From Thiogranum sp. (GTDB lineage Bacteria > Pseudomonadota > Gammaproteobacteria > DSM-19610): a stretch of 43,936 nucleotides of DNA. The stretch lies in assembly GCA_024102665.1 (NCBI GenBank), contig JAGFJP010000105.1, positions 1 to 43,936 of the forward strand. Reading direction: 5' to 3'. Positions within the stretch are counted from its first letter, which is position 1. Each line of letters begins with the position of its first letter. Under the pieces are notes generated by a model that had not been told where the DNA came from, did not search any database, and saw only the letters and a program-made list of their open reading frames with translations. Positions 1 to 8,443 of the stretch are shown piece by piece. A program made the position numbers and the translations under genes.

Positions 1-1916
1 AGCGAGGGATCGGCCCCCTTTTTCAGCAGACGTTCGACGACGGCTCTATGTCCTGCCGAGGCAGCCAGCATCAAGGCCGTATTGCCTTCGCGGTTCTTTT
101 TGTCAACGTTGATTTCAAATTCAGATAATGCCGAGACCACCGGCGCATGGCCGCCCAGCGCAGCCAGCATCAACGCGGTGTTGCCGTCTTCGGTCACGGC
201 ATCCAGATCGGCGCCCATGCGCTGCAGCACGGTCACCAGCGACGCATGGCCATTCATTCCAGCACGGTGCAGCGCGGTGAATCCGTCATGGTCGGCCTGG
301 TTGACGATAGACGCTGTCGCCGGCATCAGTTCCACCAGTACCGCGGCTCCGGCATCGGCTGCGTACCAGATCGCTGTGCGGGCGTTGTCGTCGGCGCAGG
401 CCAGGCAGGCGCCGCGCTTGAGCAAATGGACTGCCGTTCGGGCGTCGCCGCTGCGCACCGCCAGTATCAGCGGATTGCGCGCGCCATCCTGGATTGCGCC
501 GGTCTCCGCTCCGTTGTCGAGCAAGGTCGCGGCGACATCCGCGTGCCCCGCCTTGATGGCGGCGAACAGGGCGGTCACACCCGCTGCGCCGGGCCGGTTC
601 GGGTCGGCGCCCGCCTGCAGCAACTGCCGCACCACCGGGTCATGTCCTTCGGCAGCGGCGAGCCACAGGGGGCTTCTGCCCTCGCGGTCGGATGCATCGA
701 CGGCGGCGCCGGCGTCAATCAGCATCCGCACGATCGCTTCGTGCCCCCGCCATGCGGCGCGGGACAACGCCGTGTGGCCCTCGCCGTCGCGCACTTCGAT
801 ATTGCCTCCCTGCTTCAGCAATGCCTGCACGACATCCTCCTGTCCGCGCCATGCGGCTTCCAGCAGTACCGGCAGATCGCGATCGTCCACTGATTGCGGA
901 CGATTGGCCACGCGTTCGCGGATCTGCTCACCCGGTCGCGGGCGAAGTTTTCCGGTTTCGATCCCTGAAATTGCACCGCGCGCAACCAGTAGCTGTTGCA
1001 AGCTGTCGTTCCCGGCTTTCTTCGCGAAATCCAGCGCCGTCCAGCCCTTGCTGTTTTTCTGGTTCAGCTCGGCGCGCCGCTCAACCAGAAACGCCGCGGT
1101 CGTTGCGTCGCCGGCGCGCACGGAAAGCATTAATGGTGTGTTGCCATTGGCATTGGCCATATTCAACGGGGCGCCACGACGTGCCAGCAATGTCACCACA
1201 TCACCCTGCCCGTTTTGCGCCGCCTTCAGGAGCGCGGTGTCGCCGTACTGATCTCTGTGACCGGGATCGGCACCCTGTTCGAGCAACAGCTCGACGATGC
1301 GGGGAAACCCCAGCTCACTGGCTTTTATCAGCGCAGTAGCGCCGTATTTGTCTTTCGCATCGATTGAAGCGCCCTGCTCGATGAGTTCCCGGGTCGCGTC
1401 GACGTCGCCTTTGATGACCGCACGATGCAGGCGCGCTTCCCTGGATAACGCCGGTGCACCGGATGCTGTTGCGGTCGCCTGATCCGCACCCTGGCCGGAT
1501 TCCTTCAGTCTGGCGACAGCCATGGCGTGTCCCTGCGCCGCCGCCTTTTCATACCAGCGTCTGGCCAGCGCCCTGTCTTTGCTGACACCCCATCCGTTTT
1601 CGTACATAACGCCCAGGTTGTACTGGGCTTTGGCGTGGTGCTGTGCAGCCGCCTGCAGATACCAGTGCGCCGCTTTGGCATGGTCCTTGTCGACGCCCTG
1701 ACCGGCGCGGTACATGGCGGCCAGCTGGTACTGCGCGTCCGTATGACCGCTTTGCGCAAGCGTGTTCAGCAGGTCTGCGGCATGAGAGAAATCGCGGTTG
1801 CGTATGGCATATTGCGCCTCTTCATAACTCGCCGCCTGGTCTGCGCCGCCGATGCCGGGCAGCACACACAGCGCAGCAACAAGCGCCCAGCGAGCCAGGC
1901 TGTTGTCACTCGCCAT
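1..1916 (-). CDS. Secreted Sel1-repeat plus ankyrin-repeat protein (3' end outside window)
   Basis: The frame is open from an ATG at 1916 to the left edge, so at least 638 residues are visible and the stop lies outside. The N-terminus is a hydrophobic signal-like stretch (WALVAALCVLPGIGGA). Residues ~40-135 hold two to three Sel1-like units (for example AQYNLGVMYENGWGV). After a short linker come about 14 ankyrin units of ~33 residues with the usual G-T-AL-A-G-VV-LL-GADP pattern. Both repeat types are protein-interaction scaffolds; no catalytic domain is visible. The start overlaps the end of the upstream oxidoreductase gene by 11 bp, so the two are probably one transcript with coupled translation. 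It may be a periplasmic partner of the electron-transfer proteins, but that is inferred from position only. Confidence 0.85.
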   Translation of the reverse strand, partial: MASDNSLARWALVAALCVLPGIGGADQAASYEEAQYAIRNRDFSHAADLLNTLAQSGHTDAQYQLAAMYRAGQGVDKDHAKAAHWYLQAAAQHHAKAQYNLGVMYENGWGVSKDRALARRWYEKAAAQGHAMAVARLKESGQGADQATATASGAPALSREARLHRAVIKGDVDATRELIEQGASIDAKDKYGATALIKASELGFPRIVELLLEQGADPGHRDQYGDTALLKAAQNGQGDVVTLLARRGAPLNMANANGNTPLMLSVRAGDATTAAFLVERRAELNQKNSKGWTALDFAKKAGNDSLQQLLVARGAISGIETGKLRPRPGEQIRERVANRPQSVDDRDLPVLLEAAWRGQEDVVQALLKQGGNIEVRDGEGHTALSRAAWRGHEAIVRMLIDAGAAVDASDREGRSPLWLAAAEGHDPVVRQLLQAGADPNRPGAAGVTALFAAIKAGHADVAATLLDNGAETGAIQDGARNPLILAVRSGDARTAVHLLKRGACLACADDNARTAIWYAADAGAAVLVELMPATASIVNQADHDGFTALHRAGMNGHASLVTVLQRMGADLDAVTEDGNTALMLAALGGHAPVVSALSEFEINVDKKNREGNTALMLAASAGHRAVVERLLKKGADPS

Positions 1917-3207
1917 AGCGGGTGTCCACCTCGATACCGGTTTTTTTCAGAAACGCAGTGGGCAAAACGCCGCCCGCAGACACGATCACCGCGTCGTTGG
2001 CGATCTCCACGGTCCGTCCGTCATGATCAAGCCGCACGCTGCGTTCCAGAATCTCGGTGACATTGGACTTCAGCAACACCGAAAGGCGGCCCTGTGCCAG
2101 GGCCTGCTCGACTTTCTCGCGATTCTTCTGTTTGGCGCGCGAAAACGCTTCCGCCCGGTACGACAGGGTGACCGTGGTATCCGCCTGCCCGGCGATACTG
2201 GTAGCCGCCTCCAGTGCGCTGTCGCCGCCTCCGACCACGAGCACATGCTTTCCGCGATACTGTTCGGGGTCGATCAGGCGGTAGACGACTTTTTCGCACT
2301 CCTCGCCGGGCACTCCCAGCTTGCGCGGCGTGCCGCGGCGGCCGATGCACAGCAGCACGGTACGTGTCCGGTAGCTGTCTCTGGACGTTCTGACGCAGTA
2401 AACATTCCCGTCACGCGTTATTTCATCGACGCGCTCCTGGTAGCGGATTTCCACGCCGGTCTTCTGTTCCACACCCTGCCAGAAGCCCAGCAGTTCTTCC
2501 TTGGTGGTCTCGGTGAACTTGACCTTGCCGATGACCGGCAGCTGTACCGGCGCCGTCATCACCAGTTTGCCGCGCGGGAAATGCGCGACCGTTCCTCCCA
2601 GTGTCTCCTGTTCGACTGTGACGAATTTCAGCTTGTTCTGTAACGCGCCCAGCGATGCGGAGAAACCCGCCGGACCGGCGCCGACAATCACCAGATCGAG
2701 AACATCTCCGGAGCTTTTGCCGACGCCGGGAAACCTGCAGATGTTGTCCAGCGCCTGGCGCCCCTGTTCCACGGCATTGCGAATCAGGCCCATGCCACCC
2801 AGTTCGCCGGCGATAAAGATACCCGGCATATTGGTTTCGAAATTGGGTTTGACGTTGGGGATATCGACACCGCGGTTGGCGGTGCCGAACACCAGCTTGA
2901 TCGCATCCAGCGGGCAGGCTGACTTGCAGGCGCCGTGCCCGATGCAATGCGTGGCGTGTATCAGATGCGCCTTGCCGTGGATCAGGCCGAGAACATTGCC
3001 CTCCGGACAGGCGCTGACACAGGATCCGCATCCCATGCATTTCACCGGATCGATGACCGGGTGCAGCGACGCCGGCTCGATCAGGCCTGCCCTGGTGTTC
3101 TCTTCCAGAACCGCCAGGTTCGATGCATGGACGCGTTTGCGGCTGCCGACGGTCCAGAGCACGATCAGTATCAAAGGTGCAATATAGATAAAGAGTTTGG
3201 CGTCCAT
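1906..3207 (-). CDS. Membrane-anchored 4Fe-4S ferredoxin / FAD-NAD(P) oxidoreductase
   Basis: From the ATG at 3207 the product has 433 residues. Residues 4-20 form one membrane anchor (FIYIAPLILIVLWTV). C57, C60, C63 and C67 form a classical 4Fe-4S motif. The second motif reads C88-IG-H91-GA-C94-KSA-C98-P, with His where the second Cys normally sits. FAD (VIVGAGPAGFSAS) and NAD(P) (VLVVGGGDSALEAA) Rossmann motifs follow, as in the thioredoxin-reductase-like family, but the redox CxxC is absent. Unusually, the segment resembling the family's C-terminal FAD motif (PGIFIAGELGGMGL) comes before the FAD Rossmann fold. It probably passes electrons between NAD(P)H, flavin and Fe-S clusters at the inner membrane. 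A GTG at 3264 would add 19 residues; the ATG is preferred because the anchor follows at once and a predicted promoter lies between the two. Its partner is unknown. Confidence 0.85.
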   Translation of the reverse strand: MDAKLFIYIAPLILIVLWTVGSRKRVHASNLAVLEENTRAGLIEPASLHPVIDPVKCMGCGSCVSACPEGNVLGLIHGKAHLIHATHCIGHGACKSACPLDAIKLVFGTANRGVDIPNVKPNFETNMPGIFIAGELGGMGLIRNAVEQGRQALDNICRFPGVGKSSGDVLDLVIVGAGPAGFSASLGALQNKLKFVTVEQETLGGTVAHFPRGKLVMTAPVQLPVIGKVKFTETTKEELLGFWQGVEQKTGVEIRYQERVDEITRDGNVYCVRTSRDSYRTRTVLLCIGRRGTPRKLGVPGEECEKVVYRLIDPEQYRGKHVLVVGGGDSALEAATSIAGQADTTVTLSYRAEAFSRAKQKNREKVEQALAQGRLSVLLKSNVTEILERSVRLDHDGRTVEIANDAVIVSAGGVLPTAFLKKTGIEVDTRYGE

Positions 3208-3298
3208 AGCTGACAACAATCCGGCATTCCCTGAAGCTGCATCGAGCAGGCGTATAAGCGGCACGTTCCACCGGCATCCTGAACAGCGGCGACACCGA

Positions 3299-3314
3299 TG
3301 TGACAGAAATCACA
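3299..3314 (-). promoter_or_regulatory. Candidate CRP-type operator
   Basis: TGTGA-N6-TCACA is present with no mismatch in the ten conserved positions. Its centre (3306.5) lies about 62 bp upstream of a start point predicted from a weak minus-strand -10 (TATACG, 3256-3251). That is the class I CRP geometry for the oxidoreductase / Sel1-ankyrin transcript. Family knowledge: this palindrome is bound by CRP/Vfr proteins. That it works here is inference. Confidence 0.55.
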
Positions 3315-3480
3315 ACGTGACGCTGCCATCCAGCAACTCGCGTGCCACGCGCCGCCGCGCCCGGTTTTCGCAACAGTTGCGCATCTTCGAATCACTGCCC
3401 CGTTACTCATCGGCGACAGCATCACTGCAGTAGCAACACGGCATACGTGCCAAACCGTTGTGGGAATGCGTCTGTCGGGT

Positions 3481-3498
3481 TGTCGCACAACAGCGACG
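3481..3498. promoter_or_regulatory. Possible upstream activator dyad for the sigma-54 promoter
   Basis: TGTCG-N8-CGACG is an imperfect dyad (one mismatch in the second arm) centred about 145 bp upstream of the predicted sigma-54 start, a usual distance for an enhancer. A further TGTCG half-site lies just upstream. An A/T-tract region (3521-3550) between dyad and promoter could bend. There is no independent evidence of binding. Confidence 0.3.
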
Positions 3499-3608
3499 CA
3501 ACCATCGCCGCAAGCGGGCGTCATTTAAAAAGTCACCATTTTTTTAAGGTTAAAGCCCGGAATTCCGATAATAAGCCGCATTCAGGCCAGGATCTGCGCC
3601 TTTTGGGC

Positions 3609-3624
3609 TGGCATAGACCTTGCT
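3609..3624 (+). promoter_or_regulatory. Sigma-54 (RpoN) promoter of the multiheme cytochrome operon
   Basis: TGGCAT-AGACC-TTGCT matches the -24/-12 consensus TGGCAC-N5-TTGCW, with GG (3610-3611) and GC (3622-3623) exactly 10 bp apart. The expected start is near 3635, about 90 nt before the cytochrome b-like gene. Sigma-54 promoters need an AAA+ activator; none is encoded in the window. Confidence 0.75.
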
Positions 3625-3725
3625 AATTCCAGGTACTTTTCGCGCTTTTCGTGACACCGGCCACGGTTCCGGATCGCCGGAATAACAACACTGATACTCA
3701 CAAAAACCAACAAGGCTCTTTATCT

Positions 3726-4655
3726 ATGGGGATCGAGTCGGAACTGACGGCTGAATTTACGCAGGGTGACAGGGGGGCCGAAAGCCGTGAGACGCGGCGT
3801 CAGACCAGCGACCGTCGTTCGGTCGGTGATCTGGTTACTCTCTACCGGCCGCGTTTCGGCGGGCTGCTGGTCCTGGCGGGTTACCTGCTGGTCGCCTTTC
3901 TGATCTACGCAGGCTGGAAGCAGCGTCTGGAATGGCCGTTGACCGCTGAATCCGGCGCGGGTTATGCGCTGGGCATCATCGGCGGAAGTCTCATGCTGCT
4001 GCTGATGCTGTACCCGCTGCGCAAGCACGCCCGCTTTATGCGCAGGCTCGGACCCGTCAAGTACTGGTTCCGCACCCACATGCTGTTCGGCGTGCTGGGA
4101 CCGGTCTGCATCCTGTTTCACTGCGGTTTCCAGCCGGGGTCTCTCAACAGCAATGCAGCGCTGTTCTGTATGCTGATCGTCGCCTCGAGCGGCCTGGTCG
4201 GCCGTTACTTCTACACGCGGATTCATCACGGCCTGTACGGCCGCAAGGCGACGCTCGAAGAGCTTCAGCGGCACGCCGAACTCCTGAAACAATCCCTCGC
4301 CGGGAAACTTGAACAAACGCCGTGGATACTCGAACGGATAGCTGCATTCGAAGCCCAGACCAGCGGCCACCCGGGGCACCTGTTGTCGAGTCTGTGGACG
4401 CTGCTGTCGCTGGGATTCCGAACCTGGGCCTTGTACCTGTGGTTCCGGATCGCGCGGGTCCGGCGACAGTTCCCGGCGGGGATGGACAGGTCGCTGCCGG
4501 TACACATCGGTGCGCGACTGGCAAGTATTCGCAAAGTCGCCGAATTCCGTTTTTATGAACGGCTGTTCGCCGGCTGGCACATTCTGCATTTTCCGCTGTT
4601 TCTGATGTTGATCCTGTCCGGTGTCATCCATGTCATCGCGGTGCACATGTACTGA
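3726..4655 (+). CDS. Probable di-heme transmembrane cytochrome b
   Basis: The 309-residue membrane protein has a polar N-terminus of ~40 residues and hydrophobic spans near 45-63, 80-96, 118-133, 143-158, 222-243 and 284-307. Two histidine pairs, H118/H132 and H288/H302, are each separated by 13 residues inside membrane spans, the spacing used for bis-His b hemes in ferric-reductase and other cytochrome b families. It is therefore read as the inner-membrane step delivering electrons, probably from quinol, to the periplasmic multiheme cytochromes that follow 18 bp downstream. An in-frame GTG at 3651 would add 25 residues of unlikely composition; the ATG at 3726 has a weak AAGG upstream. It is the first gene behind the sigma-54 promoter. 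The exact family was not recognised. Confidence 0.75.
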   Translation: MGIESELTAEFTQGDRGAESRETRRQTSDRRSVGDLVTLYRPRFGGLLVLAGYLLVAFLIYAGWKQRLEWPLTAESGAGYALGIIGGSLMLLLMLYPLRKHARFMRRLGPVKYWFRTHMLFGVLGPVCILFHCGFQPGSLNSNAALFCMLIVASSGLVGRYFYTRIHHGLYGRKATLEELQRHAELLKQSLAGKLEQTPWILERIAAFEAQTSGHPGHLLSSLWTLLSLGFRTWALYLWFRIARVRRQFPAGMDRSLPVHIGARLASIRKVAEFRFYERLFAGWHILHFPLFLMLILSGVIHVIAVHMY

Positions 4656-4673
4656 CCCGGGTCCGGATAACAG

Positions 4674-6242
4674 ATGATTCATCGGATGAATACTTACGTT
4701 TTCGCTATCGCCGTTATGGGACTGCTTATGCTGAATACAGCACATGCCGCCGAAATCGAGACCCTCTTCATGCCAGGTGACGTGATCGAAGGTCATGCCA
4801 AGTTCGAGTCGGAATGTTCAAAGTGCCATGTGCGATTTCAGAAACGTACCCAGTCGCGGTTGTGCCGTGATTGCCACGAAGACATCGACGCCGATGTTGA
4901 GGGACAGACGGGATTCCACGGCCGGAATCCTGCGGTCAGCAGCCAGACCTGCACCGGATGTCACACAGACCATATCGGACGCAACGGCGACATCGCGCTT
5001 CTGGACCGCGCAACTTTCGACCACGCATTGACCGATTTCGAACTCGAGGGCGCGCACACCGGCGTTTCATGCGCCGTTTGCCACGAACCGGAAAAAAAGT
5101 TCTCGGAAGCACCCGGCGCCTGTTACGACTGCCACCGCAAACAGGATCCGCACGCCGGCAATCTCGGTGAGGACTGCGCGGACTGCCACAGCGCCAAAGG
5201 CTGGAAAAAAGCGCAATTCGACCATGAAAAGACGGATTTTCCGCTGCGCGGAAAACATGAAAAAGTGCTTTGCAGCAGCTGCCACCTTGACACGCATTAC
5301 GACAAGACACCGACGGATTGCAATTCCTGTCATTACCTCAACGACGTCCATAACGGACGCAATGGCAGCAAATGCGCGGACTGTCACAACGCGCAGCAGT
5401 GGGACAAAACCGATTTCGACCATGACCGGCAAACCGAATTCCGGCTCAACGGCGCCCACCGGAGCGCTGCCTGCGAAAGCTGCCATACGCCGGCGCTTGG
5501 CAAGGCGAAGCCAAAAGCCGACTGTTACAGCTGCCACCGCAACGATGATCAGCACAAGGGGCGTTATGGCAAAAAGTGCCAGTCCTGCCATAACGAGACA
5601 CGCTGGAACCAGGCGCGCTTCGATCACGCGAAGAATACCGACTTTGCCTTGAGAGGGCGTCACGCCGACCTGGCTTGCGCAGCCTGTCATCGGGGCGAAC
5701 TCCAGAGCGAGTCGCTGTCGGCGCAGTGTTATGGCTGTCATCGCGCCGACGATGTCCACCGCGGACAGGAAGGCGAACAGTGCCAGCGCTGTCACCAGGA
5801 GAGCAGCTGGTCGGAACGTATTGTGTTCGATCATGGACTGACGCGGTTTCCGCTGCTGGGCCTGCACGCATCGACGCCTTGCGAAGAATGCCACCTGTCG
5901 GCCGCTTTCCAGGACACTGCTATCGACTGCTATGCCTGTCATGAAGGCGACGACGACCACAAGACGGCGCTCGGTACCGGTTGCGCGCAATGCCACAACC
6001 CCAACGGCTGGGGTGTATGGATTTTCGATCACAACGAGCAGACCGATTTCAGGCTCGACGGCGCGCACGCCGAACTGGGCTGCGCGAACTGCCACAACAC
6101 ACCGGCCGGTTCCACCGGCATTCGTCAGTCCTCGAGTTGTCAGTCCTGCCATGAGCAGGACGATGAACATCGCGGCCGTTTTGGCCGCAATTGCGAGCGC
6201 TGCCACAACACCAAAAGCTTTGCCGACGTGACGATTCAATGA
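4674..6242 (+). CDS. Periplasmic 21-heme c-type cytochrome
   Basis: The 522-residue product begins with a signal peptide ending in NTAHA and carries 21 CXXCH motifs (CSKCH, CRDCH and CTGCH first; CANCH, CQSCH and CERCH last). The motifs recur in a pattern of about 30-45 residues with intervening FDH and LxGxH histidines that can serve as distal ligands, typical of cytochrome c3/c7-like and decaheme-like proteins. No enzymatic domain is seen, so a long-range electron carrier in the periplasm or across the outer membrane is the likely role. An alternative ATG at 4686 would shorten the leader by four residues. It lies 18 bp after the cytochrome b-like gene and 13 bp before the next cytochrome gene. 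Confidence 0.92.
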   Translation: MIHRMNTYVFAIAVMGLLMLNTAHAAEIETLFMPGDVIEGHAKFESECSKCHVRFQKRTQSRLCRDCHEDIDADVEGQTGFHGRNPAVSSQTCTGCHTDHIGRNGDIALLDRATFDHALTDFELEGAHTGVSCAVCHEPEKKFSEAPGACYDCHRKQDPHAGNLGEDCADCHSAKGWKKAQFDHEKTDFPLRGKHEKVLCSSCHLDTHYDKTPTDCNSCHYLNDVHNGRNGSKCADCHNAQQWDKTDFDHDRQTEFRLNGAHRSAACESCHTPALGKAKPKADCYSCHRNDDQHKGRYGKKCQSCHNETRWNQARFDHAKNTDFALRGRHADLACAACHRGELQSESLSAQCYGCHRADDVHRGQEGEQCQRCHQESSWSERIVFDHGLTRFPLLGLHASTPCEECHLSAAFQDTAIDCYACHEGDDDHKTALGTGCAQCHNPNGWGVWIFDHNEQTDFRLDGAHAELGCANCHNTPAGSTGIRQSSSCQSCHEQDDEHRGRFGRNCERCHNTKSFADVTIQ

Positions 6243-6255
6243 AAGGGTTACCGCC

Positions 6256-8427
6256 ATGAACATCCCAACCATGAACACCTTTGCCGGCGCCAGTCCCGCA
6301 GGCAACAATTCAACGGGCCCGTCCACCCTCCTTCGCGGCACGGCAATCCTGTTGTTGCTGCTCCTCGGCCTGATCCTGTTTGCGGATCCGGCTGTTGCTC
6401 TCGGCGCCGAAGCCGGCTTCGACCATTTCGCCACGGGATTCCCGCTCACCGGCGCGCACGCGCAGGCGGACTGCGAAAGCTGCCATACCGGCGGCGTGTT
6501 CAAGGGAACGCAGACGCGTTGCGCGGCCTGTCATTCGAGCACGTCGCGCATGAGCGCTGAAATAAAGGGACCGGAGCATATCCGCACCAACGACAGCTGC
6601 GAGGACTGCCATACCGCCGTGGCCTGGTCGCAGGTCATCAGGGTCGACCATAACTCAGTGATCGGAACCTGCGAATCCTGTCACAACGGCGTCACCGCCT
6701 CGGGAAAGTTGCCCGGGCATGTCGAAACCCGAGAACAGTGCGACGTCTGCCACCGGTCCAGCAGCTGGAGCAACGCGCATTTCGACCACAGCAGGGTCAG
6801 CGCGAGTTGTGTCAGCTGTCACAATGGAACGACGGCGACAGGCAAGAACACGCGGCATATCCAGACCAGCAACCTGTGCGAAACCTGCCACACAACCCGG
6901 TCATGGACACAAATAAGCCGTGTCGATCATGACAACGTCATCGGCACCTGTTTTGCCTGCCACAACAGCGTCACCGCGACCGGCAAGTCACCGACCCATA
7001 TCGCGAGCAGCAATACCTGTGACGAATGCCACGATACCAATAACTGGAGCAACGCCGTTTTCGATCATGCGGGCGTCACGACCTGCGCCAGCTGCCACAA
7101 CGGCGCCACTGCCACCGGGAAGAACCCCACGCATATCCAGACCGCCAATGTGTGCGAAGACTGTCATCGAACCAGCGCCTGGACCCCGGTCACACGTGTC
7201 GATCATTTACACGTTATAGGCACCTGCTTTTCCTGTCACAACGGCAGCACCGCTATGGGAAAAACCGCCAACCATATTGCCAGCGACAACACCTGCGACA
7301 CCTGCCACAACACCAGTACCTGGTCGGGGGCGGTGTTCGACCATTCCGGTGTAGCCGATAACTGCGCCAGTTGCCACAACGGAACCACCGCCACGGGGAA
7401 AAACGCGACGCATATCCAGACCACCAGCCTGTGCGCGGACTGTCACCGCACCACCAGCTGGTCGCCGGTCACACGGGTCGACCACGCGGACGTGATCGGC
7501 ACCTGTTATTCCTGTCACAACGGCACCACAGCAACCGGGAAATCCGCCAGCCACATCGCCAGCGGCAACACCTGCGACAACTGTCACAACACCAACAGCT
7601 GGTCGGGTGCCGGCTTCAATCATGACAGCGTCACCGGCAACTGCGCCAGTTGCCATAATGGCTCCACCGCCACCGGGAAAAACCCGACCCATATCCAGAC
7701 CAGCAGTCTTTGCGAGACCTGTCATTCAACATCCACCTGGACACCGGCGACGCGGGTCGATCACGCCGAGGTTGTCGGCACCTGCTTTTCCTGTCACAAC
7801 GGCACCACCGCCATCGGAAAATCCGCCAACCACATCGCCAGCAGCAACACCTGTGACGACTGCCACACCACCAGCAACTGGGCGTCGGCCGTGTTCGATC
7901 ACAACAATGTCGCGCCGGGCACCTGCTCCGGTTGTCATAACGGCACCACGGCCACCGGGAAGTCGGCCAACCATATCGTGACCAACGCCCAGTGCGATGA
8001 CTGTCATTCGACACGGGTCTGGTCGCCGCTGGCGCGTTTCGATCACAGCGGCGTGTCCGGTTCCTGCTCCACCTGCCACAACGGTACCCAGGCCACCGGC
8101 AAGCCGGCCACCCACTTCGGCACCAATCTGCAGTGTGATCAGTGCCACAACACAACCGTCTGGACTTCGATTGACTTCAATCATACGTCGCCGGAATACC
8201 CGGGAGACCACAGTGGCAACCCGGCGTGTATCGAATGCCACGAGAGCAACACCCAGACCGCAACCTGGACCTCACCGGCATACCGGCCCTCCTGCGCTGG
8301 CTGCCACGCAAGCGACTACAGGCCCAACAAGCACGAAAACCGTACCGTCAGCCAGGACCAGAACTGCGCCGGCACCTGTCACAAATCCAAACCTAAACAC
8401 AGTGTGCGAGACCAGGACTGGGATTAG
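6256..8427 (+). CDS. Exported 27-heme repeat cytochrome with a terminal CX3CH site
   Basis: The 723-residue product has a signal-like segment (ILLLLLLGLILFADPAVA) and 27 CXXCH motifs, plus one CAGTCH (CX3CH) near the C-terminus, so it may bind 28 hemes. Its core is a regular array of ~46-residue modules, each with two hemes, alternating between two types (TGKNPTHIQT and GKSANHIAS). The four-heme unit repeats every 93 residues (279 bp: 7084, 7363, 7642). Such regularity suggests a rod or filament-like heme wire. The final 60 residues leave the repeat and are rich in Cys, His and Lys. AAAGGG precedes the ATG. It is the third gene of the operon and likely the most distal cytochrome. Confidence 0.92.
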   Translation: MNIPTMNTFAGASPAGNNSTGPSTLLRGTAILLLLLLGLILFADPAVALGAEAGFDHFATGFPLTGAHAQADCESCHTGGVFKGTQTRCAACHSSTSRMSAEIKGPEHIRTNDSCEDCHTAVAWSQVIRVDHNSVIGTCESCHNGVTASGKLPGHVETREQCDVCHRSSSWSNAHFDHSRVSASCVSCHNGTTATGKNTRHIQTSNLCETCHTTRSWTQISRVDHDNVIGTCFACHNSVTATGKSPTHIASSNTCDECHDTNNWSNAVFDHAGVTTCASCHNGATATGKNPTHIQTANVCEDCHRTSAWTPVTRVDHLHVIGTCFSCHNGSTAMGKTANHIASDNTCDTCHNTSTWSGAVFDHSGVADNCASCHNGTTATGKNATHIQTTSLCADCHRTTSWSPVTRVDHADVIGTCYSCHNGTTATGKSASHIASGNTCDNCHNTNSWSGAGFNHDSVTGNCASCHNGSTATGKNPTHIQTSSLCETCHSTSTWTPATRVDHAEVVGTCFSCHNGTTAIGKSANHIASSNTCDDCHTTSNWASAVFDHNNVAPGTCSGCHNGTTATGKSANHIVTNAQCDDCHSTRVWSPLARFDHSGVSGSCSTCHNGTQATGKPATHFGTNLQCDQCHNTTVWTSIDFNHTSPEYPGDHSGNPACIECHESNTQTATWTSPAYRPSCAGCHASDYRPNKHENRTVSQDQNCAGTCHKSKPKHSVRDQDWD

Positions 8428-8443
8428 CAGTGGATACACAACA

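Noticed and set aside
3430-3454. Minus-strand TGGCAC ... TTGCT as a second sigma-54 promoter for the oxidoreductase
   Set aside because: The GG-to-GC distance is 15 bp instead of 10, which sigma-54 does not tolerate.
5067-6503. Long open frame (478 codons) on the minus strand opposite the 21-heme cytochrome
   Set aside because: It is antisense to 21 CXXCH motifs with a clear signal peptide; its composition (Val/Ala-rich, no domain) is typical of antisense frames in GC-rich genes.
6600-8110. Regular repeats resembling a CRISPR or other non-coding tandem array
   Set aside because: The period is 279 bp (or ~138 bp half-units), divisible by three, and lies wholly inside an open cytochrome gene; the repeated residues are heme motifs.
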